The notes below the pieces were generated by a model. It was given only the letters and a program-made list of their open reading frames with translations. It made no database searches and was not told where the DNA came from. Positions 1-11,966 of a DNA stretch of 64,000 nucleotides are shown here, one piece after another. The translations under genes and the position numbers were made by a program. Origin of the DNA: Ornithinibacter sp. (GTDB taxonomy: Bacteria; Actinomycetota; Actinomycetes; Actinomycetales; Dermatophilaceae); NCBI GenBank assembly GCA_029266735.1, contig JAQSWG010000019.1, forward strand, positions 1 through 64,000, read 5' to 3'. The first letter of the stretch is position 1. Each line of letters begins with the position of its first letter.

Positions 1-3000
1 CGGCCGCCCCGAAGCCGAGGGAGGCGCAGGCCCCGAAGGAGTCGGGCCCGCTCGGCAGCGTCGAGCAGACGCCCATCCGGGGAGCCAGCGCGCGCGTCGT
101 GACGAACATGGAGAGCTCGCTGCAGGTCCCGACGGCGACGTCGGTGCGCGCGGTGCCCGCCAAGCTCCTCATCGACAACCGCATCGTCGTCAACAACCAC
201 CTCGCCCGGAGCCGGGGCGGCAAGGTGAGCTTCACCCACATCATCGGCTTCGCCCTCGTCAAGGCCATCGGCGTCATGCCCGAGATGAACAACGGCTTCG
301 GGCAGGACGAGAACGGCAAGCCGGTGCTCGTGACGCCGGCGCACGTCAACCTGGGTCTCGCGATCGACCTCGCGAAGCCGGACGGCACCCGCCAGCTCCT
401 CGTGCCGTCGATCAAGGCCGCCGAGACCATGGACTTCGCCCACTTCTGGACCGCCTACGAGGAGATGGTCAAGAAGGCGCGCGGCGGCAAGCTCACCGTC
501 GAGGACTTCCAGGGCACGTCGATCTCGCTGACCAACCCCGGCACGATCGGAACCGTGCACTCGGTGCCTCGCCTCATGCAGGGTCAGGGCACCATCATCG
601 GGGTCGGGGCGCTCGAGTACCCCGCCGAGTGGGCCGGCGCCAGCTTCGAGACGCTGAACCGCAACGCGGTGAGCAAGATCCTCACGCTGACGAGCACCTA
701 CGACCACCGCATCATCCAGGGCGCGCAGTCCGGCGACTTCCTGCGTCAGGTCCACGCGCTCCTCCTCGGTGAGAACGGCTTCTACGACGAGATCTTCGAG
801 AGCCTGCGGATCCCGTACGAGCCGATCCGCTGGGTCCAGGACGTCGACACCTCCCACGACGACGACATCAACAAGGTCGCCCGGGTGCAGGAGCTCATCC
901 ACGCCTACCGGGTGCGTGGCCACCTCATGGCCGACACCGACCCGCTCGAGTACCGCCAGCGCCGCCACCAGGACCTCGACGTCACGACCCACGGACTCAC
1001 CCTCTGGGACCTGGACCGCACCTTCGCGACGGGAGGTTTCGGCGGCCAGCCGTTCCTCAAGCTGCGCAAGATCCTCGGCATCCTGCGCGACTCGTACTGC
1101 CGGACGATCGGCGTCGAGTACATGCACATCCAGGACCCGGAGCAACGTGAGTGGATCCAGGACAAGATCGAGGTCGGCTACGCGAAGACGACTCGCGAGG
1201 AGCAGCTGCGCATCCTCCGCCGGCTCAACGCCGCGGAGGCGTTCGAGACCTTCCTCCAGACCAAGTTCGTCGGCCAGAAGCGCTTCTCGCTCGAGGGCGG
1301 CGAGTCCGTCATCGCCCTCCTCGACCGCGTGCTCTCCCGCGCGGCGGAGGACCAGCTCGACGAGGTCTGCATCGGGATGCCGCACCGCGGTCGCCTCAAC
1401 GTGCTCGCCAACATCGCCGGCAAGTCCTACGGCCAGATCTTCCGTGAGTTCGAGGGCAAGCAGGACCCCCGGTCGGTGCAGGGCTCCGGGGACGTGAAGT
1501 ACCACCTGGGCACCGAGGGCACGTTCACGGGTGAGAACGGTGCCACGACGCGGGTCTACCTCGCCGCGAACCCCTCCCACCTCGAGGCCGTCAACCCGGT
1601 GCTCGAGGGGATCGTGCGTGCCAAGCAGGACCGTCTCAACCTCGCGGGGGAGGACTTCACCGTGCTGCCGGTGCTCATGCACGGCGACGCGGCGTTCGCC
1701 GGCCAGGGCGTCGTCGCCGAGACGCTCAACCTCTCTCAGCTGCGCGGCTACCGCACGGGCGGCACGGTGCACCTCGTCATCAACAACCAGGTGGGCTTCA
1801 CGACGTCGCCCAGCGCCTCGCGCTCCTCGACGTACTCGACCGACGTCGCCCGGATGATCCAGGCGCCGATCTTCCACGTCAACGGTGACGACCCCGAGGC
1901 GTGCGTCCGGGTGGCCGAGCTCGCCTACGAGTTCCGCAAGGATTTCCACAAGGACGTCGTCATCGACATGGTGTGCTACCGCCGACGCGGCCACAACGAG
2001 GGTGACGACCCGTCCATGACGCAGCCGCTCATGTACAACCTCATCGAGGCCAAGCGCAGCGTGCGCAAGCTCTACACCGAGTCGCTCATCGGTCGTGGCG
2101 ACATCACGGTCGAGGACGCCGAGGCCGCCCTGCGGGACTACCAGCAACAGCTCGAGCGCGTCTTCGTCGAGACCAAGGCCGCGCTCAAGGAGGCCGAGAG
2201 GGAGGCGGCGGACGAGAACTACTCCGGCACCGACGTCGAGGGCCACACCGGCCTCGAGCCGCCGGCGGCCCAGGCCCGCGACGCCGACGCGACGAGCTAC
2301 TCCTCGACCGAGACGGCGATCACCACGGAGGTGCTCCACCGCCTGGGTGACGCCTTCGTGGACGTCCCCGACGGCTTCACGGTGCATCCCAAGCTCCGGC
2401 AGATGCTCGAGAAGCGCGCGGCCAGCGTGCGCGAGGGCGGCATCGACTGGGGCACCGGCGAGCTCATCGCCTTCGGCTCCATGCTCATCGAGGGCACCCC
2501 CGTTCGGCTCGCCGGCCAGGACAGCCGCCGTGGCACCTTCGTCCAGCGCCACGCCGTCCTCATCGACAAGGAGAACGCCGCGGAGTGGACCCCGCTGCTC
2601 TACCTGGGCCAGGGCCAGGGCAAGTTCTGGGTCTACGACAGCCTCCTGTCCGAGTTCGCCGCGATGGGCTTCGAGTACGGCTACTCGGTCGAGCGGCCGG
2701 ACGCCCTCGTCCTGTGGGAGGCCCAGTTCGGCGACTTCTTCAACGGCGCCCAGACCATCGTCGACGAGTTCATCTCGAGCTCGGAGCAGAAGTGGGGCCA
2801 GCGCTCGTCGGTCGTCCTGCTCCTCCCCCACGGCTACGAGGGGCAGGGGCCCGACCACTCCTCGGCCCGGATCGAACGGTTCCTCACGATGTGCGCCGAG
2901 GGCAACATGACGGTCGCCTACCCCTCGACCCCGGCGTCCTACTTCCATCTCCTGCGTCGGCAGGCCTATGCACGCCCCCGTCGCCCGCTCATCGTCTTCA

Positions 3001-3476
3001 CCCCCAAGTCGATGCTCCGGCTCAAGGCGGCGAGCAGCGCACCCGAGGACTTCACCCAGGGCAGGTTCCTCCCGGTCCTCCCGGACCGGCCCGGCTCCAC
3101 GAGCGGCAAGGTGACGAGGATCCTCATCGCGGCCGGCAAGGTCGTCTACGACCTCGAGGCAGAGCGGGCGAAGCGCGGCGACACCGCGACCGAGATCCTC
3201 CGTCTCGAGCAGTACTACCCCCTGCCGGCGGCTGACCTGGCGGCGGCCCTGGCGCGGCACCCCGGTGCCGAGGTGGTCGTCGTCCAGGACGAGCCGCGCA
3301 ACCAGGGGGCGTGGCCGTTCCTCGCGCTCAACCTTCCCGAGGCCCTCGCGGCGCAGGGCGAGCACCGCCCGCTCCACATCGTCTCGCGGTCGGCGTCGGC
3401 GTCCCCGGCCACCGGCTCCACGAAGAAGCACCAGGCGGAGCAGGCAGACCTCGTCGCCCAGGCGTTCGACCGCTGA
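1..3476 (+). CDS. kgd: Multifunctional 2-oxoglutarate decarboxylase/dehydrogenase (Kgd), 3' part
   Basis: This is the E1 component of the actinobacterial 2-oxoglutarate dehydrogenase complex fused to an E2-like acyltransferase domain. It decarboxylates 2-oxoglutarate with thiamine diphosphate in the TCA cycle. The frame is open to the left edge (first full codon at base 3), so the true start lies outside; about 1157 codons are present and family members have roughly 1200 or more. The first part is the acyltransferase domain ending with YDHRIIQGA near base 700. The decarboxylase domain follows with [14 protein letters not shown] near base 1375 and the diphosphate-binding stretch GDAAFAGQG...NNQVGFTT at 1684-1805. 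The C-terminal transketolase-like part is complete to the TGA. The frame is unbroken. Confidence 0.96.
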   Translation, partial: AAPKPREAQAPKESGPLGSVEQTPIRGASARVVTNMESSLQVPTATSVRAVPAKLLIDNRIVVNNHLARSRGGKVSFTHIIGFALVKAIGVMPEMNNGFGQDENGKPVLVTPAHVNLGLAIDLAKPDGTRQLLVPSIKAAETMDFAHFWTAYEEMVKKARGGKLTVEDFQGTSISLTNPGTIGTVHSVPRLMQGQGTIIGVGALEYPAEWAGASFETLNRNAVSKILTLTSTYDHRIIQGAQSGDFLRQVHALLLGENGFYDEIFESLRIPYEPIRWVQDVDTSHDDDINKVARVQELIHAYRVRGHLMADTDPLEYRQRRHQDLDVTTHGLTLWDLDRTFATGGFGGQPFLKLRKILGILRDSYCRTIGVEYMHIQDPEQREWIQDKIEVGYAKTTREEQLRILRRLNAAEAFETFLQTKFVGQKRFSLEGGESVIALLDRVLSRAAEDQLDEVCIGMPHRGRLNVLANIAGKSYGQIFREFEGKQDPRSVQGSGDVKYHLGTEGTFTGENGATTRVYLAANPSHLEAVNPVLEGIVRAKQDRLNLAGEDFTVLPVLMHGDAAFAGQGVVAETLNLSQLRGYRTGGTVHLVINNQVGFTTSPSASRSSTYSTDVARMIQAPIFHVNGDDPEACVRVAELAYEFRKDFHKDVVIDMVCYRRRGHNEGDDPSMTQPLMYNLIEAKRSVRKLYTESLIGRGDITVEDAEAALRDYQQQLERVFVETKAALKEAEREAADENYSGTDVEGHTGLEPPAAQARDADATSYSSTETAITTEVLHRLGDAFVDVPDGFTVHPKLRQMLEKRAASVREGGIDWGTGELIAFGSMLIEGTPVRLAGQDSRRGTFVQRHAVLIDKENAAEWTPLLYLGQGQGKFWVYDSLLSEFAAMGFEYGYSVERPDALVLWEAQFGDFFNGAQTIVDEFISSSEQKWGQRSSVVLLLPHGYEGQGPDHSSARIERFLTMCAEGNMTVAYPSTPASYFHLLRRQAYARPRRPLIVFTPKSMLRLKAASSAPEDFTQGRFLPVLPDRPGSTSGKVTRILIAAGKVVYDLEAERAKRGDTATEILRLEQYYPLPAADLAAALARHPGAEVVVVQDEPRNQGAWPFLALNLPEALAAQGEHRPLHIVSRSASASPATGSTKKHQAEQADLVAQAFDR

Positions 3477-3509
3477 GCGGACACTCGACGACTCCGTGGC
3501 CGCCCGACA

Positions 3510-3535
3510 CGCCGCCCTCAGCGGGCCGGGCGGCG
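3510..3535. terminator. Weak hairpin after kgd
   Basis: The arms CGCCGCCC and GGGCGGCG (8 bp) enclose a 10-nt loop in the gap behind kgd. There is no T-run. It could end kgd transcripts, but in such GC-rich DNA a stem of this size may be chance. Confidence 0.3.
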
Positions 3536-3556
3536 GTCCCCCCGCGGCACGCCCGG

Positions 3557-3562
3557 TAACCT
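3557..3562 (+). promoter_or_regulatory. -10 box for a leaderless transcript (DUF6104 gene)
   Basis: TAACCT is followed by 6 nt and then the GTG start at 3569. This spacing puts the transcription start on the start codon itself. No Shine-Dalgarno sequence precedes the GTG, which agrees with leaderless expression. Confidence 0.55.
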
Positions 3563-3568
3563 CACACC

Positions 3569-3745
3569 GTGTACTTCACGGACCGCGGCATCGAGGAGCT
3601 GCAGGCCCGCCGTGGTGACGAGGAGGTCACCTTCGACTGGCTGGCCGAGCAGTTTCGCACGTTCGTCGATCTCCACCCGGACTTCGAGGTTCCCGTGGAG
3701 CGGCTCGCGACGTGGCTGGCCCGGCTGGACGACGAGGACGAATGA
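3569..3745 (+). CDS. DUF6104 family small protein
   Basis: A 58-residue acidic protein beginning (M)YFTDRGIEELQARRG and ending WLARLDDEDE. I recognise it as DUF6104, a short conserved actinobacterial family of unknown function. It has no signal peptide or membrane segment and looks mostly helical. The GTG start is supported by a -10 box 6 nt upstream and by where the family normally begins. Its TGA overlaps the ATG of the next reading frame (ATGA at 3742-3745), so the two were probably translated in coupling. Confidence 0.85.
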   Translation: MYFTDRGIEELQARRGDEEVTFDWLAEQFRTFVDLHPDFEVPVERLATWLARLDDEDE

Positions 3746-4375
3746 GCGAGCCGATGTCCGAGCACCAGCCGGACGCCGCTCCGGCGCCCATCGAGTTCCG
3801 CCCGAGCGCCGACAACCTCGCTCGTGACCGGGGTCGGGGACCCGAAGGGGCAGGGCTGGGTCACCCGGGTCGTCGGGCGGACCCACCACCCCGACCTGGA
3901 GCTGACGGCATACAACCTCGGCGTGCGTGGCGACACCTCCGCGGACCTCCTCCACCGGTGGGAGAGCGAGGTGCCCCGGCGATGGGCCGGGCGCACCGAG
4001 CGCAGGGTGGTCGTCTCGGTGGGGACGACCGACGTCCTGCAGGGCATCACGCTGGCGCGTCACCGGCTCAACCTGGCCAACCTCCTCGACGACGCGACGA
4101 GGTCCGGGGTCGGCACGTTCGTCGTCAGTCCCCCGCCGGCCGACGACCCGGAGCTCGACGCCCGCCTCGAGGTGCTCGTCGAGGCGCAGGCCGACGTGTG
4201 CGCCCGGCGAGGCGTTCCCTTCGTCGACTGCTTCGCCCCGCTCATGGGGCACGACCAGTGGCGCACCGACCTCGCGACGAGCCGCGTTCCGCACCATCCG
4301 GGGCAGGCGGGCTACGGCCTCATCGCCTGGCTCGTGCTGCACAACGGCTGGGCGGAGTGGCTCCAGATCGACTGA
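3742..4375 (+). pseudogene. SGNH/GDSL-type hydrolase, frame-disrupted
   Basis: From the GTG at 3824 the frame encodes an SGNH-hydrolase body with GVGDPKGQGWV, VVVSVGTTDV (block III region) and HHPGQAGYG near the end (block V His). The N-terminal part sits in another frame starting at ATG 3742, four bases into which the upstream gene ends (ATGA). The frames meet at a tandem CTCG-CTCG (3817-3824). Removing one copy joins them as SADNLVTGVGDPKGQGW, matching the usual GDSLVTGVGDPKG entry. Even then the catalytic Gly-Asp-Ser would read Ala-Asp-Asn, so the serine nucleophile is missing. The gene is either decayed or carries sequence errors; a shorter protein from 3824 would lack the nucleophile block. 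Confidence 0.6.
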
Positions 4376-4404
4376 CGCCGGGTGGTCGTCGACCCCGAAG
4401 GTCG

Positions 4405-5253
4405 TCAGCTCGACACGACGAAGTCGCGGAGCAGGTCCGCGAAGCGGTCAGGGTCGTCGAGGTGCGGGAAGTGCCCCGCGCCCTCGAAGAGCTCGACGCG
4501 GCACCCGGGGATCGAGCGCTGGGCCGTGATCGCGTGCCACGCCGGGATCATCCGGTCCTTCGTGCCCCAGACCACGAGGGTGGGAACCGTGCGTGCCTCC
4601 GGGAGATAGTCGTGCGCACTGACGCTCTGGCCGCCGCGGTCGATGACCGAGCGGGTGGTGGCGAGGAAGGCCCGCCGGCTGTCGGCGTCCGCGAGCGACG
4701 TGAACCCCTCCCACACGGCCGTGAGGTCGGAGCCGGGTCGCCACCCCACCACGGCGAGGGCCCGCCCGGTCGACTCGAGGCGCCCCCGGACCCAGCCCGA
4801 CGCGAGGACGGGCAGCACCCACTCGGCGCCCGGCAGGGTGGCGGAGCGCAGGACGGCGTGGACGTCGCGCCCGAGTCCGCCACTCGCCACGAGCACGAGG
4901 CGGTCCACCCGCTCCGGGAACAGGTAGGAGAACACCATGGCGATGCCGCCCCCGAGCGAGTGGCCGACGAGCGTCACCGACTCGATGCGCAGGCGGTCGA
5001 GGAGGTCGCGAAGCGTGGCGGCGTGTGCACCGAGGGAGTAGTCCCCGACCGGTTTCGCCGACGCCCCGTGACCGAAGAGGTCGGGGATGACGACGCGCTG
5101 GTCGTCGTCCATCCGATCCAGCAGGTGGGCCCAGTTGCGGTGGGAGCCCAGCAGACCGTGGATGAAGAGCACGGCGGAACCGCTGCCACTGTCCAGGTAG
5201 GACAGCTCGTGGCCGTGCAGGGTGACGGTGTGGGCCGTCGGCGGTGCGGGCAC
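4405..5253 (-). CDS. Alpha/beta-fold hydrolase
   Basis: A 282-residue single-domain alpha/beta hydrolase. The oxyanion region is FIHGLLGSHRNW, the nucleophile elbow is GHSLGG, the acid is in WGTKDRMIP and the histidine in GAGHFPHLDDP, so the Ser-Asp-His triad is complete. It has no signal peptide and should be cytosolic. The GTG start has a good ribosome site, GGAGG with a 7-nt spacer. The substrate cannot be told; closest look-alikes are esterases and C-C hydrolases. Confidence 0.85.
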   Translation of the reverse strand: MPAPPTAHTVTLHGHELSYLDSGSGSAVLFIHGLLGSHRNWAHLLDRMDDDQRVVIPDLFGHGASAKPVGDYSLGAHAATLRDLLDRLRIESVTLVGHSLGGGIAMVFSYLFPERVDRLVLVASGGLGRDVHAVLRSATLPGAEWVLPVLASGWVRGRLESTGRALAVVGWRPGSDLTAVWEGFTSLADADSRRAFLATTRSVIDRGGQSVSAHDYLPEARTVPTLVVWGTKDRMIPAWHAITAQRSIPGCRVELFEGAGHFPHLDDPDRFADLLRDFVVSS

Positions 5254-5364
5254 GTGATCACCTCCGGCGGGTCGTGCGCTGCCCTGAGGCTACGTGGAGG
5301 GGGGTCGGATGTGCCCGCGGTCGTGTCCGGCACCACAGAGCCGCGGACCTCGCCTCGCCGCCCC

Positions 5365-6336
5365 TCACCCGACGGTGAAGACGACCTTGCCCGACACCTC
5401 GCCGTCGACCATGCGGCGGAAGCCCTCCCGCGCCTCGGAGAGCGGACGCACCGAGTCCACCAGCGGTTCGATGGCTGCGTCGACGACGAAGCGGGCGAGA
5501 CGCTCGAGCTCGGTGCGGGTGCCCATGGTGGACCCCACGACGCGAAGCTGCTTGAAGTAGATCTTGGTGAGCTCGGCCTTCGCCGGGGCGTCCCCCGACG
5601 TCGCGCCCGAGATGACGACCGTGCCCCCAGGGCGGAGGCTGTTGATCGAGTGGGACCAGGTGGCGGCACCGACGGTCTCGAGAACGGCATCCACGCGCTC
5701 GGGCAGTCGGGCCCCGCTCTCGAAGGCACGGTCCGCGCCGAGCGCCACGGCCTGGTCACCCCTGGCGGCATCCCGGCTCGTGACCCACATGCGGATGCCG
5801 GCCGCGGAGCCCAGCTGGACCAGCGCCGTCGCGACGCCGCCCGCCGCCCCCTGGACGAGGACGGTGGCTCCGGGTTGTACCCCGGCGTTGGTGAAGAGCA
5901 TGCGGTATGCCGTGAGCCAGGCCGTCGGCAGGCACGCAGCGTGTTCCCACGAGAGTCCGTCGGGCTTGGGCACGACGTTGTGGCGCGGGACCGCGACGAC
6001 CTCCGCCAGCGTGCCGTCGTAGACCTCGGACAGCAGGCTCCGTCGTGGGTCGAGCGTCTCGTCGCCGGTCCAGCCCGGTGAGGGAACCACGGCGTGGACG
6101 AGGACGTCGTCGCCGTCGGCGTCGACCCCCGCACCGTCGCAGCCGAGGACCATCGGCAGTCGGTCCGCGGGGAGCCCCACTCCACGCAGGGACCACACGT
6201 CGTGGTGGTTGAGCGCGGCGGTGCGCAGCCGCACCGTGGTCCAGCCCTCCGGTGGGGTGGGCTCGGGGCGGTCACCGACCTCGAGCCCCGACAGGGGGTC
6301 GTCGGCGGACTGGCGGACAGCGGTGGCGGCGAGCAT
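5365..6336 (-). CDS. Quinone oxidoreductase-like medium-chain dehydrogenase
   Basis: A 323-residue medium-chain dehydrogenase/reductase. The N-terminal GroES-like domain carries LNHHDVWSLRGVG, and the nucleotide-binding motif is VLVQGAAGGVATALVQLGSA. The structural-zinc cysteines of alcohol dehydrogenases are absent, so it is of the NADPH-dependent quinone oxidoreductase type. The end GKVVFTVG is typical of the family. A TAGGGT box lies 6 nt before the ATG, suggesting a leaderless mRNA. Confidence 0.85.
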   Translation of the reverse strand: MLAATAVRQSADDPLSGLEVGDRPEPTPPEGWTTVRLRTAALNHHDVWSLRGVGLPADRLPMVLGCDGAGVDADGDDVLVHAVVPSPGWTGDETLDPRRSLLSEVYDGTLAEVVAVPRHNVVPKPDGLSWEHAACLPTAWLTAYRMLFTNAGVQPGATVLVQGAAGGVATALVQLGSAAGIRMWVTSRDAARGDQAVALGADRAFESGARLPERVDAVLETVGAATWSHSINSLRPGGTVVISGATSGDAPAKAELTKIYFKQLRVVGSTMGTRTELERLARFVVDAAIEPLVDSVRPLSEAREGFRRMVDGEVSGKVVFTVG

Positions 6337-6342
6337 GGTCCG

Positions 6343-6348
6343 ACCCTA
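6343..6348 (-). promoter_or_regulatory. -10 box for a leaderless transcript (quinone oxidoreductase)
   Basis: On the minus strand TAGGGT is followed by 6 nt and the ATG at 6336. No Shine-Dalgarno sequence lies between. Confidence 0.5.
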
Positions 6349-6378
6349 TTCCGCTCGGGCGGAGGGCCGCCGCTCACG

Positions 6379-7229
6379 TCAGCCGGTGAGGACGGTGGGG
6401 GCGGCGCGCCGCAGGGCGTCGCGCCAGTGCGGAAGCGGCGAGAGACCGGCGGCCGTCCACATGTCGTGCGAGAGCACGCTGTATGCGGGCCGCGGGGCGG
6501 GCAGCGGGAAGTCCGCGGTGGTGACCGGCGTGACCCGAGCGGGGTCCAGGCCGAGCTCCTCGAACACGGCTCTGGCGAGCTCGTACCACGAGCACTGTCC
6601 ACCACCCGTGGCGTGCCAGATGCCGAACGGCGCCCCTGCGTCGACGATGCGCACGATGCCCTCGGCCAGGTCCACCGTCCAGGTCGGCTGGCCCACCTGG
6701 TCGGCGACGACCGTGAGCACCTCACGCTCGCCGGCGAGGCGACGCATCGTGGCCGGGAAGTTCGTGCCGCCTGCGCCGTACAGCCAGGACGTGCGGACCA
6801 CCCATGACCGTGGGCACTCGGCCCGGACCGCCCACTCCCCGGCCGCCTTGGTCCTCCCGTAGGCCGATGCCGGCGCCACGGCGGAGTCCGCGGCATACGG
6901 CTCGGAACCGTCTCCGGCGACGACGTAGTCCGTCGAGAGCTGCACCATCGTCGCGCCGACCGCCGAGGCGGCGCGTGCGAGGTTCGCGGCACCGACCGCG
7001 TTGACGGCGAATGCGGTGGCCTCGTCCGCCTCGGCGGCGTCGACGGCGGTGTAGGCGGCCGAGTTGACGACGACGTCATGACCCTCCGCGTGTGCCGCGC
7101 ACTGTGCCGGGTCGAGGATGTCGAGCTCGGGGAGGTCGGCACCGGTCACCTCGTGCCCGCGCTCCTCGAGCACCCGGCAGAGGTCGCGGCCGAGCATTCC
7201 GGCAGCGCCGGCGACCAGCCACCGCGCCA

Positions 7230-7230
<1 letters not shown>
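6379..7230 (-). CDS. rmlD: dTDP-4-dehydrorhamnose reductase
   Basis: RmlD catalyses the last step of dTDP-L-rhamnose synthesis. It is a 283-residue Rossmann-fold SDR with the NAD(P) motif GAAGMLG at 8-14, STDYV at 99-103 and the catalytic Tyr124 and Lys128 in YGRTKAAGE. The ATG at 7230 is chosen because the conserved start MARWLVAGAAG falls there and it overlaps the stop of rmlB (TGATG). The two genes are therefore one translationally coupled operon, diverging from rmlAC. Confidence 0.94.
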
Positions 7231-9278
<2,048 letters not shown>

Positions 9279-9279
<1 letters not shown>

Positions 9280-9887
9280 TGCGCATCGAGCGCCTCGCCA
9301 TCGACGGCGCCTTCGTCGTCACCCCCCGCCAGCTACGTGACGACCGCGGGACCTTTTTCGAGTCCTTCCGCGGTGACCACCTCGCCGAACACCTCGGACA
9401 CCGCCCCGACGTCCTCCAGACGAACGTGTCGGTGTCCGTGCGAGGCACCGTGCGCGGCATCCACTTCGCCGACGTGCCGCCCGGGCAGGCCAAGTTCGTC
9501 ACGGCCGTGAGTGGGTCACTCCTCGACTACGTCGTGGACATCCGCGTGGGGTCACCGACCTTCGGGCGCTCGGAGGCGGTGCTCCTCGACACGCTGGAGC
9601 GGCGCGCGGTGTACCTCTCCGAGGGCCTCGGGCACGCGTTCTGCGCGCTGGAGGACGGCACGACGGCCATGTACCTGTGCACGGCGACGTACAACCCGGC
9701 CGGCGAGCACGGCATCCATCCGCTGGACCCCGCGGTCGGCCTGCCCCTCCCGGAGGATGTCGACCCCCGGCTCTCCCCCAGGGACGACGCGGCCCCCTCG
9801 CTGGCGGAGGCGGAGGCCTCGGGTCTGCTGCCCTCGTATGCCGTGTGCACGGCGTGGGCGGCCACGCTGGCTCAGCGCGGGAACTGA
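9279..9887 (+). CDS. rmlC: dTDP-4-dehydrorhamnose 3,5-epimerase
   Basis: RmlC epimerises the 4-keto sugar between the RmlB and RmlD steps. It is a 202-residue cupin with RGIHFAD carrying the catalytic His62, Lys72 in GQAKFV and DYVVDIRVGSPTFG. The start overlaps the rmlA stop. The 3' end overlaps the convergent phosphatase gene by 16 bp. With rmlA, B and D the pathway is complete in this window; no glycosyltransferase lies next to it. Confidence 0.92.
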
Positions 9888-10507
9888 CGCTCCCACGTCG
9901 TGATCGTGCGCACGGCGGGCTCGAGCTGCTCCCGCATCCGGTCGAAGACGGCGTCCTCTCGCTTGAACGGGTCGACCACGTCACGGTCGAGCCCGCGTGG
10001 CCGGCGCCAGTTCGCGCCGATCACGGCGGGGAGCTGGCGCCAGCGGGAGACGACGTCGTCGGCACCAGCCGCGGCGAGGAGCGCGGCCCAGTTCTGCCGC
10101 TCGCCGATGTCGTCGAGGGCGTGCGCGAACTCGAGGATCGTGAAGGTCCGGCGGAAGGCCGGCGGTGACTCCTCCAGCACACGCTCCTTGTGGGCCGAGG
10201 TCATCACGAGGACGAGCGCCTGGTCGCGGAGCACGCGGCTCGTCGCCAGCCGCGCCCGAAACTCTGCGTCGGCCAGGCCGAGGGCGGCGAGTCGGCTGGC
10301 CGAGCCCTCGTCGATCGGGCGCCCGACGAGAGCCTGGGTGCCCGCGCTCGTGACCTCGAAGGCGCCGGGACGCACCTCTTCCAGCCCGTGCCGCAGCAGG
10401 ACCGCCGCATACGGGGAGCGGCAGATGTTGCCGGTGCAGACGGTGAGGATGCGGACCGGTCCGGCGCTGGTCGAGTCCCAGGCGGTGACGTGGTCGGGGA
10501 CAGTCAT
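9872..10507 (-). CDS. Low-molecular-weight protein tyrosine phosphatase
   Basis: A 211-residue Wzb/Etp-like phosphatase. The catalytic loop CTGNICRS gives Cys24 and Arg30, and the general-acid Asp-Pro pair lies in DVVDPFKRED towards the end. It is longer than the classical 150-residue enzyme because of a C-terminal part with NWAALLAAAGADDVVSRW. Such enzymes often act on polysaccharide machinery, and the rhamnose genes next door fit, but no partner BY-kinase is visible here. Confidence 0.85.
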   Translation of the reverse strand: MTVPDHVTAWDSTSAGPVRILTVCTGNICRSPYAAVLLRHGLEEVRPGAFEVTSAGTQALVGRPIDEGSASRLAALGLADAEFRARLATSRVLRDQALVLVMTSAHKERVLEESPPAFRRTFTILEFAHALDDIGERQNWAALLAAAGADDVVSRWRQLPAVIGANWRRPRGLDRDVVDPFKREDAVFDRMREQLEPAVRTITTWERQFPR

Positions 10508-10525
10508 GACGCCCGCAAGCCTAGG

Positions 10526-11719
10526 TCAACGGGAGCCGGGGTGGTTCCGCTGGTTCCCCGCCGGCGCGAGGCGGTGCACCGCGTCGGCCACGGCTTCGGC
10601 CACGCCGTCCTGGAACACCGAGGGCACGATCCGCTCCGGCACGGGATCCTCGACGAGGTCGGCGATGGCCCGGGCCGCCGCCAGCTTCATCGCCTCGGTG
10701 ATCTCCGTGGCGCCGGCGTCCAGGGCGCCACGGAAGACTCCCGGGAAGGCCAGGACGTTGTTGATCTGGTTGGGGAAGTCCGACCGGCCGGTCGCGACGA
10801 TCGCTGCGTGACGACGCGCGACGTCCGGGTGCACCTCCGGGGTGGGGTTGGCCAGGGCGAACACCATCCCGTGCGGGGCCATGGTGGCGATCTCCTCCTC
10901 CAGGACGGTGCCACCGGACACCCCCACGAAGACATCGGCGCCGGCGAGGGCGGCCGCCAGCCGGCCGGTGAGGGCGCGCGGGTTGGTCGTCGCTGCGAGA
11001 CGGTCCTTGTGTCCCGTGAGGTCCTGGCGGGAGGCGGAGACGATGCCGCGGGAGTCGCACACGACGATGTCCCTCACGCCCGCCCGCTGGAGCAGCCGCG
11101 TCACCGCGACGCCCGCCGCCCCCGCGCCCGCGATGACGACCCGTAGTCCGGCAAGCGGGCGGCCGAGCACCGTGGCGCCGTTGAGGAGCCCGGCGAGGAC
11201 GACGATGGCCGTCCCGTGCTGGTCGTCGTGGAACACCGGGATGTCGAGCCGCTCCTGAAGCTGCTCCTCGATGTCGAAGCACCGGGGCGCCGAGATGTCC
11301 TCGAGGTTGATGCCGCCGTAGGAGGGGGCGATCCGGACGATGGTCTCGACGAGGTCCTCCACGGTGCCCGTCTCCATGACGACGGGAACGGCGTCGACGC
11401 CGGCGAAGTGCTTGAAGAGCACGGCCTTGCCCTCCATCACCGGCAGGGCCGCGAGGGGGCCGATGTCGCCCAGGCCCAACACGGCCGTGCCGTCGCTGAC
11501 CACCGCGACCGTGTTGCCCCGGGACGTGTAGCGCGTCGACAGGCACGGGTCGGCGGCGATGGCGAGGGACACCTCCGCAACCCCAGGGGTGTAGAGCAGC
11601 GAGAGGTCGCGCGCGTCGTGAAGCGGCTGCGTGGCGTGTACCCCCAGCTTTCCACCCTCGTGAGCGCGGAAGACCGGGCTCTGCGGGTCGTGGAACGGGA
11701 CATGGGGTGTCGCAGCCAT
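10526..11719 (-). CDS. NAD(P)-dependent malic enzyme, short form
   Basis: Oxidative decarboxylation of malate to pyruvate. The 397-residue protein is the short bacterial form without a phosphotransacetylase tail. Visible motifs are [46 protein letters not shown] and the dinucleotide-binding [13 protein letters not shown]. The ATG at 11719 was chosen over an in-frame upstream one because AAGGAG lies just upstream and family homology begins here. Confidence 0.9.
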   Translation of the reverse strand: MAATPHVPFHDPQSPVFRAHEGGKLGVHATQPLHDARDLSLLYTPGVAEVSLAIAADPCLSTRYTSRGNTVAVVSDGTAVLGLGDIGPLAALPVMEGKAVLFKHFAGVDAVPVVMETGTVEDLVETIVRIAPSYGGINLEDISAPRCFDIEEQLQERLDIPVFHDDQHGTAIVVLAGLLNGATVLGRPLAGLRVVIAGAGAAGVAVTRLLQRAGVRDIVVCDSRGIVSASRQDLTGHKDRLAATTNPRALTGRLAAALAGADVFVGVSGGTVLEEEIATMAPHGMVFALANPTPEVHPDVARRHAAIVATGRSDFPNQINNVLAFPGVFRGALDAGATEITEAMKLAAARAIADLVEDPVPERIVPSVFQDGVAEAVADAVHRLAPAGNQRNHPGSR

Positions 11720-11966
11720 GGGGGCGGCTCCTTCGGAGGGCACGGGGACGGCCCGCCGAGCGGTCGGCAGAGCCAGGTCGAGGTGCGGTTCCGAGGGGGG
11801 TGCGTCTCGGGACGTCGCGCTGCGCGGGGGTGGCCCGCGGGGCTGCAATCATCGCACAGCCGGATTGTCATCAGGCTGTGACGCGCATCCCCCGACGCCC
11901 AGTGGCAGGATCGGCCACGTACCCGTGCTGGGGCGATCCCAGCATCCCGCGAAAGGACCGCTCCTC

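Noticed and set aside
3712-6081. Plus-strand open frame of about 789 codons across the SGNH and hydrolase genes
   Set aside because: It runs antisense to two clear genes, is very Arg/Gly/Asp-rich and shows no family motif. Long antisense frames are expected at this GC content. Only its first 25 codons may belong to the SGNH gene.
4974-7142. Minus-strand open frame of about 722 codons
   Set aside because: It is an alternative frame of the hydrolase, oxidoreductase and rmlD genes with Ser/Arg/Pro-rich nonsense composition.
10521-11852. Second long minus-strand frame over the malic enzyme gene
   Set aside because: Composition is Arg/Gly-rich without motifs, while the overlapping frame encodes a complete malic enzyme.
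11719-11966. GGAAC in the malic enzyme leader as another SigR promoter
   Set aside because: No GTT stands 18 nt downstream.
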